Positions 21,675-32,506 of a stretch of 64,000 bases of DNA are shown here, piece by piece. The translations under genes and the position numbers were made by a program. The notes below the pieces were generated by a model. That model was not told where the DNA came from and did no database searches. It saw only the letters and a list, made by a program, of their open reading frames with translations. This DNA comes from Stagonosporopsis chrysanthemi (Eukaryota; Ascomycota; Dothideomycetes; Pleosporales; Didymellaceae), in assembly GCA_022560025.1 (NCBI GenBank), contig JAFISE010000065.1, positions 102,827-166,826 on the forward strand, given 5' to 3'. Within the stretch, counting starts at the first letter, position 1, and the number at the start of each line of letters is the position of its first letter.

Positions 21675-23033
21675 GATGAAGATAGGATGAAGGGTGTAGA
21701 TGCGATGTTCGCAGCTGTTGACTTCTTAAATCGTGAGCTTTGATGGGGCGTATCCTTGAAGCCCATTGGGTAGCGATCCGGAGCAGCACAATTGCGGCTA
21801 GCATTTTATTCGCTATCCTTGCAGTTCATCTGTAATTACTTCCGAGTCAAACTTGATAGAAACACCTAGTCGACCCACTTTGGTGACTGAGCGTGAGTAT
21901 TGAGAGACTTATTCCCGTAGCAAGCCTGACTCAATGGCAATCGATAGTTCCGCCACCCCATGGATTAAAGGCTTCCCGATAAGTTCACATCACCCTACGA
22001 GCAATTGTGCTTCTTTCGATGCCAAGTGCAGTTACGATCCTGTGTGTAGTCACCCCCACAGTAATCTCTCTGTGGTGCTCGTTGATGATACTGTCAGGAT
22101 AATCGAATTGCTGGCAAGATCAAACGAATACACACACCATTAAGGCGTCCACTGTCGATCCTTTGCAGGGTGATCGAGCGTCTTATTGGTATTGCGTGCA
22201 TCAGCATCTCGACAGCGAAGTGTAGCGAAGTCGTCGAATCTGGCGAAGACTTGCTGATTGAAAGCCGTGTCCTCATTCCAGGGCGCCTTAGGCTTCGCTG
22301 CTTTGCAAGTGGTGTACCGCGAGCGAAATTCAATTCCAAGAGATAAGGTACGTTCCGTCTTGCGACTCGATCGTGAGGGTAAAGCGGCATAGTGCATTGC
22401 ATCTTGTCTTTCAGAATCGCAGGATTCTATTGGGCGTACTGGAGGGACATGGAGTACCGAACAGAAACTGAACGGCATTGTACGCACATATATCGCCGGA
22501 ATGTACTCTCAAAAATGAGGGCCTCTCGAGCTGTAGAATGCAGAGTGCTGCTGCTCCTAAAAATTCCTACGCTCAGACACACGACTTCAGAACATGGCAG
22601 TCCTGCTCCTCTTGAACTCTAGTCCTCAAGTGTACACGCAACACCAACAGCGCAGAACACATGAGCCACAGTCAGCGTTATTTGCTGCAGAAGGCGCCGA
22701 TCCAAACTGCGGATGGAATCGAAGGTGCCGTTGCTCGCTGCTCGTACTGGGCCGACGCCCAAAAAAGAATCAGTTCTGGTGCGTCAAAGAAGGGGCCAAT
22801 CGTGATTGTGAAGAAGAGTATGATTGTAGGCAATCTTGTGGCTGGTAGGCCAAGATACAGGAATGTGTGCGCGTACTAACACATAAGGGTGAATCCATAC
22901 CTGCAGCAACACTTGGGGCAGAGGGACAAAAGATAGTGCAAACCCTGACTGCCTCGAGTCTGTGGGAAACAAGTTCCTGCCAAACGCCTTCGCTATGCAA
23001 ACCGTTTTCTCCATTGCCGGGCGGCGGCAAGCC
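21675..23033. other. gene-free interval
   Basis: About 1.36 kb upstream of the hydrolase and downstream of the ELYS gene. The ORFs are short and overlapping with no domains. No repeat structure was recognised. Confidence 0.45.
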
Positions 23034-24090
23034 TCAAAATACAAAGCCGTCCTCGTCACGCCTCGGTCCCAGCCCTTTCTTGACTCCTCCCTTCAGCGAG
23101 TCCCAGTCCACACCCCCTACCCTCTGACTCCGCGTGCTCTGGTCCGCAGCCACATCTGTCAACCTGCCCATGGCAATTCTGCGCATCATAACAGTATCCT
23201 CTGCGTTGCGGAACGTCCTGCCCCTGCCCTTAACCAAGAAGTCCTCGATGAAAGTCTCTTCCTCGTCGTTGAACGGCAAGCTGACCAGCTCCATTGCCTT
23301 GTCTTCTCGTGTGTATGCCACCTCGCCTGTGCCATTGTTCCACACGCTTTTCTCAAGCGTCTGTTCGAGCAGGATCTCGAGCAGAGGCTTTTGCTCGTGG
23401 TCGGGGCGGGTGTGGATCCAGTAATATGTCTCGGTGACATTGCGAGCTGAGAGATACCTTGCAAACTCGTCCCGGACCTTCTGGTCTTCGAGTGGTGGCT
23501 TGACGCAGTTGTAGTATGCCAGCGGAAGCACCTCATCCTGCTCGCCCTTCTGTACGTTCACCCTGTTCAGCTGCTCCCTGCCCCTCAGCAGTGTGAACAT
23601 GATCTCGTCTGGAAAAGTCGGTATGATGCTGGGATGTGTAAGGTTACCGACGGCGGTTGCGAATTCGAGTCGGTCGAGAGCCCATAGCCCTTCGATGAAG
23701 GTCCAGAAGCGCTTCTCGAGGTGTACATCGCGGGCAAATGCTGTCGCGAGCTCGTCATCTTCATGGTGCAGTGGCGACAAGTCCTTCAGCAGGTAGAAAA
23801 TCAAGCAGTGCTTGTTGTGTAATGTGGTTTCGGAGGAGACGATGCGCTGGTGGAGGTCGTGGAGCTGTTGCGGTGTCTTTGGGGGATAAGCTTTGCGCCC
23901 TGACTTTGGTCAATAAAACGAAACCCGTACTGTCCTTGCTACGCAGACCCTTGATCTTGAGGAGATCCAGCAGGCGCTCAAAGAATGTTTGGCCGCCGAG
24001 CGCATTCTGGTACTCTTGTATTTGCTGCACCAGACCGTCCGTATAGTTCAGGCCTTGGAAGACAGCGTCAAAATCTTCAACGTCCAACAT
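23034..24090 (-). CDS. ELYS-domain nuclear pore assembly protein
   Basis: Exon 1 starts at the ATG of MLDVEDFDAVFQGL (24090) and exon 2 runs 23899-23034. The intron donor is GTAGCA (23942) or GTCTGC (23948); both give the same downstream frame, and the first gives 337 residues. The body is all-helical: LLKDLSPLHHEDDELATAFARDVHLEKRF, then LWALDRLEFATAVGNLTHPSI. This matches the ELYS-like domain found in S. pombe Ely5 and the helical part of metazoan ELYS, which recruit Nup107-160-type complexes. The C-terminus is basic and Gly-rich. Confidence 0.8.
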
Positions 24091-24539
24091 TGCGATCAAT
24101 CGGCGTGGGTGAAGCTGGAGGTGTGGGGTGGTCAAGTGCGCGTGCTGTTGACGCGATTGTTTCTTGATAGATGATGCTCTGCCGCCGATCGATCATCACT
24201 AGCGCGAACGAGCGGCGCAACACACATGGTGCTGTTTATGCCAACAAACAAGTAAAGAACCATACATTGGAATTCATCAATGTCAATCAGGATATGGAAA
24301 TGAGTGTGAACAGTTCGATTATGTGCGATGCTTTTGATCACTATAATACATGCGCTAATATACACAGAGCGCTGGTATCAATACATATAATGTCGTAGGC
24401 CGCTCCTTGCCAACTCGCCAATAACGCCGTGAACATGCTGTGCCATCGCCGTACGAAATGTGTTGAATCTTCCTCCCAAACCAGAAATGACAGATGCCCC
24501 CTTAAGTATATGCAGAGCTCCCGATGGAGAGTGGTAATC
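24091..24539. other. intergenic interval, relatively AT-rich
   Basis: This 449-bp stretch lies upstream of the ELYS gene and past the end of the mitochondrial carrier. No coding signal is seen. Confidence 0.45.
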
Positions 24540-25925
24540 TTATGATCTTTGCAAATGCTTGCGTTCGTTGGCGTCGTTGAAGATCTTCTTGCCTAGCTCG
24601 TAGCAGCTGATCATGATTGCACACGCAGGCGCAATCTTCAGTGAGCGAGCGGCCCATCCCTTGAACAGTCCGGACATGCCTTGCTCTTTATAGATGTGCA
24701 TGAGGAAGCGAGGCATGGATTGATCCTCGGGGCGTATGGAGTCTGCAGCATTCTTGGCGGCCTTTCCTGTATGTCGTACAATTTGTTGTCGTGTCTTGCC
24801 AACATCGAAAGGAGTGGTGACAAAAGCTGCAACTCCCCCTGACGCAGCACCGGCAAGGAAGCTGTCGACAATGGTATCTCTGGGGTTTTCGCGACTCCTA
24901 GAACGGCTGCGTCGCTGAATCTTCTCCTCGCCGCGACCCATGCGGAATTCGAAACCATCGTTCCTGGCCTCAACTCGCCCCCGCACATCAGTGAGGGCGT
25001 TGCGAGTCGCTTCGTAGCCCCACCAGTAGATCGCAGAGAAGGGAACGTCACGCCAGAGGGTAAGCGTGAGACCGCGCCAGAGGCTCAGAACGCCCTGTGA
25101 GCCCACCATTTCCTTCACACCGTCCATGGTCTCGCGGAAGTGGCCTGCCGCAGTGGCTGTGTGATTTGCGGCTTGCATCCTCGTCCTGAACATTTCGATC
25201 GGGCTCACGGTAACAGCGGCCAGCGTACGTGCTGTTGCGCCTGCTACTAGTGGTATGTATGCATCCGGTACGGTCGAGCGGAAGGGCGATGCTTGCGCTG
25301 TGCGCAACCAGTCGTAACCAGCAAAGTAGATGACGTTTGCTGGTACTGCCATGACCAGGGTGGGTGACAATCCTCGCCATAATGTCCTTGGCCCTTCATG
25401 CTGTGCAATCTTTCGCAAGCCGTCCCAAGTGCTATTGATGGTCCTCCGCTCGACTTCTTCCACGGCGCAACTCAAGTCTGCTGGGTTGATTGTCGACATG
25501 GTCGGCCCGGCGACACAGAAGGGAGCCTTGTTGTTCATCCAGAAGACCTCTCTACAGCAAGCCGAGATCCCAATGTTCGGTGGCATATCGCGGAACTGTG
25601 TAAGCGTGGAGCCGTTGAAACCACGCAGTGTATGTGACGACGCTTTTGATGGAGTTTCTTGTGATTGCAGACGGACGCGAACGACGTCGAGGGGTGTGAC
25701 TGTTTGACGTCAGTAGGGGTCCGGGAAGATGTGGTGGCGAACACCGTGGTGGACACGGCTCGTTCATGCTGCGCCATTGACGAGAGAGAGGCAGACGCTT
25801 GACTTACCCAGCACCGATGTCAAAATACTCCCAGACACGGCCGAAAGCATCTTCTGTGAGAGCGACACCTCGTCGGCGCCTTGGATGACGTCCACATCCT
25901 CGGCCCGCTGGGTGGCAGTCGCCAT
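24540..25925 (-). CDS. mitochondrial carrier of the Mtm1 / SLC25A39-40 type
   Basis: Exon 1 (25925-25808) and exon 2 (25699-24540) are joined by a 108-bp intron (donor GTAAGT, acceptor CAG), giving 425 residues. The three carrier signatures are PLDVVRVRLQSQ, SPIEMFRTRMQA and TPFDVGKTRQQI. The matrix loop after repeat 1 contains CCREVFW and a further Cys, as in Mtm1 and SLC25A39. The human protein imports glutathione into mitochondria, and yeast Mtm1 affects manganese loading of Sod2. An Arg/Ser-rich insertion (RRSRSRSRENPR) before the third repeat is unusual. It is divergent from the F-box gene. Confidence 0.9.
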
Positions 25926-26442
25926 TTCTGCAGCTGGGCGCCGTGGATGGCTGTGTTACCTCGACTCGAAGCGAGGCGTGTAGTTGGGGTCGCAAAAGCG
26001 CAGAAGGGCGGGCGTGTTCATTCTCCACGGGACGGGCGGTGATGAGTGGTGACGCTTTGCGCGAAGGCGGCGAGTGGATGCAGATGGTTCTAGCTCAAGC
26101 TCCCGGCTCAAAAATATGTCAACCGGAATCGGACCAACCGGAGTACAATCATAGGAGTGGGGCCACGTGGGAGACCTATCAGATGCATCCGCTCCAGTAC
26201 GCGTCCGTGGCGCCCTTTTCCGCTCATCATCGCTCGAGGGCTGTAATCGACACTTGACAATGAATCGCTGATTCACCGTACAACGCCCGCCTAGACAAAC
26301 CTTCACACGCCCTGTAGATATGTATTCTCGTTAGACCCTTTGACATCGCCGCATTGTACAATACCCACTTTCCCTGCACGTGGAGCCAGCGACATCGGAT
26401 TGCACGCTTAGACGCGGCACGCCACATTTGGACATTGAAACC
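25926..26442. promoter_or_regulatory. divergent promoter region, carrier / F-box gene
   Basis: 517 bp between two divergent start codons. No confident motif was identified. Confidence 0.4.
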
Positions 26443-28124
26443 ATGGACCCCCAAGACAAGCCTGCGAGCGCTGAGGCTGAACTCGAGTCCTTCCGTCAGA
26501 GATGGAGAGAAGAAGTCTCGGCCCGAGCCAAGGGCAAGGCGCCAGTAGCATCTGCAGCGCCTGCGAGGACTGCAGGTCCGTCAGCCAGCAAGCCCCACGC
26601 ATCCAAGGGATCTGCGCCGGACGCTGCATCACACTCGCATGCACGCCAGCGCAGTGTGGAAGAGGTAGATGAAGTCATTCCCTATGCACATCAAGATCTG
26701 GGCGAGAAGCAGCATGGTCGAAGACTGGATGAAACCAGCGCCCAGTCTGCTGCCATCGCGTCTGCAAGCAAAGAGCCCAAGACTGCCTTAGACCACTATG
26801 AGAAAGCTGTAGAGCGTGAAACTCAAGGAAATCTGGGAGATAGCGTGATGTTGTACAGGAAGGCTTTCAAGGTGAGTTGCATCTGCGACACATGTGACAC
26901 CGAGCTCACGAAACCCAGCTGGACGATGGTGTGCATGAGAAGTACAAGGCCAAGCACTTCCCTCCCTCGTTCTTCAAAAATAAGCCCAAGCCTCAACCAC
27001 AAGAGCCGACCACCTCTGCAAAAGCTCCCAAGTCTCATGACCTGAACTCCTCTCATGCACCGGCACCAGTACCCAGCACCGCCCACCGCTCCCTACATGG
27101 TCTCTCTCCTTCGCTGCAGACGTTGTTTGCTGAGTTTTCTACTTTGTCAATCACGGGAGAGTCGCCGCCAACAGATCTTTCGCCGGCTCCCCCATGTCCC
27201 ATTGCATCTCTTCCAGAAGAGATTCTCGTCCAGATCCTTGAGCACCTCGCTGTGCAAGACCTTGCAGCATTCGTTCGCCTGGCGCAAGTTTGCAAGCGTC
27301 TCGCATATCTTGTCAACACCGAGGACCAAGTCTGGAAACGACTAGCTCTTGGGAAAGAGTACGGTTTCGCAGCCATGCACTACTCTTACACCTGCCAGAT
27401 CGACGGTCGACCACTCGGTGACGATGATGAAGGCGGATTCATCCTGGGCGACAGTTCTGATGCGAAAGATACCTCTCCTCCAACTCCACCCTCTGAAATG
27501 GCCATCACGCAAATGCTCGTCCCATCGCCCTATCCCACATACCGTACCCTATTCCACCGGCGCCCGCGCATCCGTTTCAACGGCTGTTACATCAGCACGG
27601 TCAACTACCAGCGCGCTGGTGCAGCCAGCACAATGAGTCTGACCTGGGGCTCACCCATCCACATCGTCACATATTACCGTTATCTCCGCTTCCTCCGCGA
27701 CGGCACCTGCATTTCGCTCCTGACCACATCCGAACCAGCAGACGTAGTCCCATACCTCTACATCGAACACATGCACCGAAACCACGGCAACCTCCCCTCC
27801 GCACCAATGAAGGATGCGCTATTGGGCCGCTGGCGACTCACCGGCCCCGAGATTCCTGGCGTCGAAGACGGCGAAAAGGAAGGCACGCTTATCATCGAGA
27901 CCGCCGGCGCAACACCCAAGTACTTCAACAAGATGATGCTGAGTCTGAGCAGCGCGGGCCGTCAGTCTAAGAACAATAAGTTGACCTGGCAGGGCTATTG
28001 GAGCTACAACCGCTTGACGGACGATTGGGGCGAGTTCGGCCTGAAGAACGACAGAGCGTTCTACTGGAGTAGAGTGAAGAGCTATGGGATGAGCTGGGAC
28101 GAGGGCGGCCGGAAGGAAATGTAG
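26443..28124 (+). CDS. F-box protein, FBXO9/Hrt3/Pof7 type
   Basis: Exons 26443-26871 and 26919-28124 flank a 47-bp intron (GTGAGT...CAG), giving 544 residues. The N-terminal third is low-complexity, then a single TPR/MIT-like helical pair (LDHYEKAVERETQGNLGDSVMLYRKAFKL). The F-box is LPEEILVQILEHLAVQDLAAFVRLAQVCKRL. The C-terminal domain holds RIRFNGCYIS and YYRYLRFLRDG, followed by GRWRL, typical of FBXO9. It should act as an SCF ubiquitin-ligase substrate receptor. The substrate is unknown. Confidence 0.9.
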
Positions 28125-28635
28125 ATGTGACGTGCGAGGACATGGCTGAATGCAATCGCTGGGTTGATCATGGTATTGACAACCAAGAACTAAGAACCGT
28201 CTCCAGAGTCGCTGGCTGCTGGCTGCAGTTACGTGCAGTCAGAACTAGTTCCATCCTCTGAATACCTCGCCCTTGAAAGCCACAAGTTGAACAATGCTGA
28301 AGTCAAACCTACCGCATCCAAGTTACATACCGACGGCTACGCTGGCGTGGCGTACGGTCTGAGCGTTGTGCAGTCGACGCCGTATGCGGTTATGTTCTCA
28401 TATGAGGGGTCTGGCTTAGGGGTGTCGAGTTTGTAAGTGTGATTTCGAGCGGTGCCAGGATTAGGGTCAGTGATACTTGCAGTGCTTGGTGCGTTGCTCA
28501 GCATATAGAAGATGAACGGGACTCGAGAGACCCTGGCCATGGTTGCTGTAGCTTTCATTTTCATGTAATGCAGAATTCGGACAGCTCATCGTTCAATGTT
28601 CTCGGCACTTATCATACAGGTATATATACTAAAAT
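28125..28635. other. convergent 3' interval
   Basis: Between the ends of the F-box gene and the mitochondrial factor gene. The right part (about 28600-28680) is AT-rich, compatible with 3' ends. No gene is seen. Confidence 0.45.
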
Positions 28636-30694
28636 TTATATGACTTTCTGGCCCTTTACTGTCTTTTTCCATCTAAAATACCTGTTGTGGTCACTCCCTG
28701 GCTCTTTGAACGGCCAATCGCGATATGCTGCGACCAACTCATCAATCATCTCGCTCGTCAACATGCGGACCCGGAAATGCTTCATCAGCAATCTGCCGCC
28801 CCTGTCTGGATTGGTCAAGCTCGGACAACTCTCGATGATTTGGCTGAGTCCGTGCTGCATCTTGTCCAGAGCTTCTGGCAGCGGCGCTGACGGCAGGTTG
28901 AGGAGCGCGTACACAAAGTCATGCACCCACTCATAGAAGTCTGTTGTCTGGCCAGCAGGTCGTGCATGGGGAGTCGAGGAGATCAGGGCGAGCCGATTAG
29001 GTGGCCAAGATTCCTCGGGAAACATAGTAAGAGGCTCGAATGGGCGTCGGTCCCACTGTATACGTGGGTATGGCGGAGCACGCAAGCAAATGCGGTCATC
29101 CACCACAACTTCCGGATAGGCCTTGTAGATCGTCGGTATGCCGGGCTGGAGTTTGTCCCACTGAGCGTCCAGTTCAGTGATACGTTGCAGTAGTTCCTCC
29201 TTCTCTTTCGTCCCATCTTGCGCGCGCAGCGCCCGGCACTCTGTCTGATACAATTCCTCGCCTATGTCTGCAATGGACTCCATTTGTTCTTTCTTAACGA
29301 TCCGGGCACGATCAGCGGACTTGGTAACAGAGAAAGTGTGGGCTTCCTGACGGGCAGGGTGGTCCTCTCTGCCTTTCCAGAGATTTCCCACGCGTCGCTT
29401 CTTCGGGTCTCGTGCGTTTCCGATTGCCTCAAAATCCACATCCGGGTATTTCTTGTGCAAATTCAATGAGTCCTGTAAGAGCTGCAAAGTGGTGTTGGGA
29501 AGTAAGCCAACACTAGTTTCGCCCTTGTGATGTCTCTCCAAGAGATATTCGTGCATCCATGTTAGGGAGCTCCTACCGGTCCCGTCCAATATCTTCTCGA
29601 CCTCAGCGGCAACCCTATGTATATGGTCCTCACGCTCCGCGGGTAGTGTCATGCCGTTTTCTCGTGCCCTTTGAATTGCCCGGACAGCACTCTCGACCTC
29701 GTAGTGAACATCGCGGCCAGAAGCGGCCCTCGCAACCTTGCGTTCCGTTCGTGGTGCATTCACCACCAATTCCATTTGCTGGGTCAATTCCAATAAACAG
29801 TTGTTCTTATCGAATTTCCCCATCGACTCGGCAACTACAGGTCTGATGTCGTCGGCCGCCACCCAGAACAGGGTTCTTACGCGTCCGTACGTATGGAATA
29901 AGTCGTTGGTGCGGACGGCTGACGAAAACAAATTGTACAGCTGCTTCGCCATCGAGTCGAATCCCAACCCCGGCAGTATTGGATCCCATACCAGCATTCC
30001 AGTCACGAGCAGGGTGGTATTCAGTTCTTGTTTGCTGTTGTCATGGGGGTCGACGCGGGTTTGCTCCGGAAAAACGCCCTCAGCCATCAATTGTGTGTAT
30101 GATTCCAGCTGGATAGTGTCTTTCGATACGAGCTTGAATCTCGAGCCGGGCGCGCTCAGGAGTGGGTTGAGGAATGAACGGTAACGCTCGGGGCTCGGCT
30201 CCATAAGCACATGGCTGCGTGGCTGCAGGAAGGTGTGCAGCTTCTGCGACCACAGCCCGGCACCCGGGTTGATGTCGAGAATGTCACAGCCCTTGTGGAT
30301 TTCGAGGCTCTTCCCGTAGAACTCTAAAACGTCATCTGTGAAGTCGTCTTGTCAGTATACTTATTGGATCGAGCAGCTCCTGCTTCGGACACGACGTACC
30401 ACATAGGCTGGGACTTACAATCTGTGGTCTCGTGTAGCGATTGGTCGTCGTCTTTTTCTTGGTTTGAGCAGGCGGTTTGGCCCTGCGCTCTCCCACCTCC
30501 TCGGACTCCGGATGCACCTTGTTGAACAATTCGAGCGTCAAAGGGTACTTCTTAGTGGTTTTCAGCTTCTCCGCAGTCCAATGGTAGTTGGGTCCACCCC
30601 GCACGCACTGCGTCGCACTGCTGGTAAAACATCGTGTGCCGGTACTGTATATTTGTGTACTCAGGCGCGGGAATGATGGGCGTATGCGAATCAT
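28636..30694 (-). CDS. mitochondrial transcription factor B / rRNA dimethyladenosine transferase-like protein
   Basis: Exon 1 (30694-30400) and exon 2 (30335-28636) give 664 residues. The intron uses donor GTACGT at 30399; the more obvious GTAAGT at about 30419 gives the wrong phase. The N-terminus MIRIRPSFPRLSTQIYS is Arg/Ser-rich without early acids, a mitochondrial presequence. The SAM-fold region has IVSPSLCDD, then GCDILDINPGAGLWSQKL (residues about 114-130) and HVLMEPS. These belong to the Mtf1/TFB group related to KsgA/Dim1 methylases. Whether it methylates 15S rRNA or only assists the mitochondrial RNA polymerase cannot be told. The C-terminal 300 residues are fungal-specific. Confidence 0.83.
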
Positions 30695-30998
30695 CAAGGT
30701 GGCTGCTGAGTGTTGCTGTGCGAAATTGCCTTCTATCCGTCGTGCATCAAGACTTCCGCGGCGAAAGGTACACCAGCTAGTCTTCTCTAGGAATAGCGCG
30801 TTTTCCTCCATGACGCGCCCGCTCATGCTTCGCTTTCTTCGGCGGTGTTCTAGCACATTGCAAATATCAATTGATGTTCTGATTCTGGAAATCAAACTAC
30901 TCGGTTAAGTTGGTGAGCGCCAGGCCAGGCAGGTGGACTTGGTCTGTGGAGCCACAATTGACGCCAACCAAAATGCACACCATCACTGCTACATCAAC
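30695..30998. promoter_or_regulatory. divergent promoter region with overlapping upstream ORF
   Basis: 304 bp between two divergent start codons. An upstream ATG at 30973 opens an 18-codon ORF that ends at 31029, overlapping the amadoriase start out of frame. Confidence 0.45.
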
Positions 30999-32309
30999 AT
31001 GGCCTCTCAGACCGAGTGCAACGTTCTGATCATCGGCGCAGGAACATGGGGCTGCTCCATTGCACTCGAAGTTGCCAGACAGGGCTACACCAACATCAAG
31101 GTGCTGGATGGTAACCTATTCCCCTCCGCCATCTCCGCAGGTAACGACCTCAACAAGATCGCCGAGGAAGCGAACGAGCCATCCGAACATGACTTCGATG
31201 AGGCTTTCTTCTGGCATCGTGTCCACCAGATTGCTATGAAAGCTTGGAAGTACGACCCTCTCTTCGCGCCTTTCTACCATCCCACCGGCTTTATCGATGC
31301 GGCTGTGAACGATGATGCCTACCAACGCTGCGTGGAGTATGCTGAAGGCGAGGACGCTGACTTGGTCGCTCTGAGCACGAAGGAAGACTTTCGAAAATCG
31401 ATGCCGGAAGGAGTCCTGCAAGGCGATTTCCCCGGCTGGCGAGGATTCTGGAAGCAAGACGGCGCGGGATGGGTCTTCGCGAGCGGTGCCCTGAGAGCTA
31501 TGCATGCAGAAGCTGTGAAGTTGGGTGTGAAGTTTGTGACCGGCGGTCCAGAAGGCCGCGTTGAGGAGTTACTATATGGTGGAGATTCGAAGGAAGTGCT
31601 GGGCGCACGAACGGCTGACGGCATCTCCCATATCGCGAAGCAAACTATTCTTTCCGCGGGTGCCAACAGTGACCGTCTCCTAGACTTCAAGGGTCAGCTA
31701 CGACCTACGGCCTGGACACTCGCGCATGTTCCACTTTCAGAAGAAGAGGCAGTTTTGTACAAAGACCTACCTGTCTTGTACGGCGTCGACCGAGGTTTTT
31801 TCATCGAGCCAGATGTAGAGAAGAACGAGATAAAGCTATGCGACGAACATCCCGGGTACATCAACCCCATTATCGAGGATGGCGGATTCCGATCAGCTCC
31901 GTTTGCACGTCACCAGATCCCTGTTGAAGCGGAGGCACGCATGCGTCTTCTTCTCCGCGAGACAATGCCGCAACTTGCAGACCGCGAGTTCAGCTTTGCG
32001 CGAATATGCTGGGATGCAGACACCGTCGATCGCAGGTTCTTGATCGACAAGCATCCTGAGATTGAGCACTTGATAGTGGCGGTTGGAGGCTCAGGGAATG
32101 GCTTTATGACGTGTCCAGCTATTGGCGTGCTAGTGGCTGACATACTCCAAAGCAAGGGTGAGATCGAGGAAAGGGTAAAGCAGATGTTGCGGTGGCGGCC
32201 GGAGACTGCTGTTAATCGGGATTGGTGGGATACACAGGGGCGATATGGTGCTGATGGCAAGGTCATGGATCTCAGAGACGTGAAGGAGTGGACGAGCATT
32301 GGGGTTTGA
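30999..32309 (+). CDS. fructosyl amino acid oxidase (amadoriase)-like flavoenzyme
   Basis: A single exon of 436 residues, the usual amadoriase length. The ATG at 30999 is chosen because the upstream in-frame extension has no ATG. The FAD Rossmann motif is IIGAGTWG (residues 11-18). The AGNDLNKI phrase (47-54) is characteristic of fructosyl-amine oxidases. Cys337 in RICWDADT matches the cysteine that covalently binds FAD in this and the sarcosine-oxidase family. The closing GGSGNGFMTCPAIG is also family-like. It would oxidise glycated amino acids, releasing glucosone and H2O2. There is no clear peroxisomal SKL tail (it ends SIGV). Confidence 0.88.
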   Translation: MASQTECNVLIIGAGTWGCSIALEVARQGYTNIKVLDGNLFPSAISAGNDLNKIAEEANEPSEHDFDEAFFWHRVHQIAMKAWKYDPLFAPFYHPTGFIDAAVNDDAYQRCVEYAEGEDADLVALSTKEDFRKSMPEGVLQGDFPGWRGFWKQDGAGWVFASGALRAMHAEAVKLGVKFVTGGPEGRVEELLYGGDSKEVLGARTADGISHIAKQTILSAGANSDRLLDFKGQLRPTAWTLAHVPLSEEEAVLYKDLPVLYGVDRGFFIEPDVEKNEIKLCDEHPGYINPIIEDGGFRSAPFARHQIPVEAEARMRLLLRETMPQLADREFSFARICWDADTVDRRFLIDKHPEIEHLIVAVGGSGNGFMTCPAIGVLVADILQSKGEIEERVKQMLRWRPETAVNRDWWDTQGRYGADGKVMDLRDVKEWTSIGV

Positions 32310-32506
32310 GGACGTTCATATTAAATCAGAGTTGAACATCACGACGTTCATCATACCATGGGGGCATTCCATCCAGTCCAAAGCTTACACCAGTACCTGA
32401 GACCATGCCCTGGACGTCACAGTGCTAGATTCTTGTACATACAATCGTACATGAGGCTGCCTGGAGGTCTTTCGGGGCGATCTTTTCCACCATCGAGTCA
32501 TGCAGC

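Noticed and set aside
23761..23900. apparent frameshift between two ELYS-like ORFs
   Set aside because: A 43-49-bp intron with an acceptor at 23901-23900 explains the frame change.
30400..30425. GTAAGT donor in the mitochondrial factor gene
   Set aside because: It gives the wrong phase, ending in an immediate stop; GTACGT at 30399 restores the conserved SLCDD junction.
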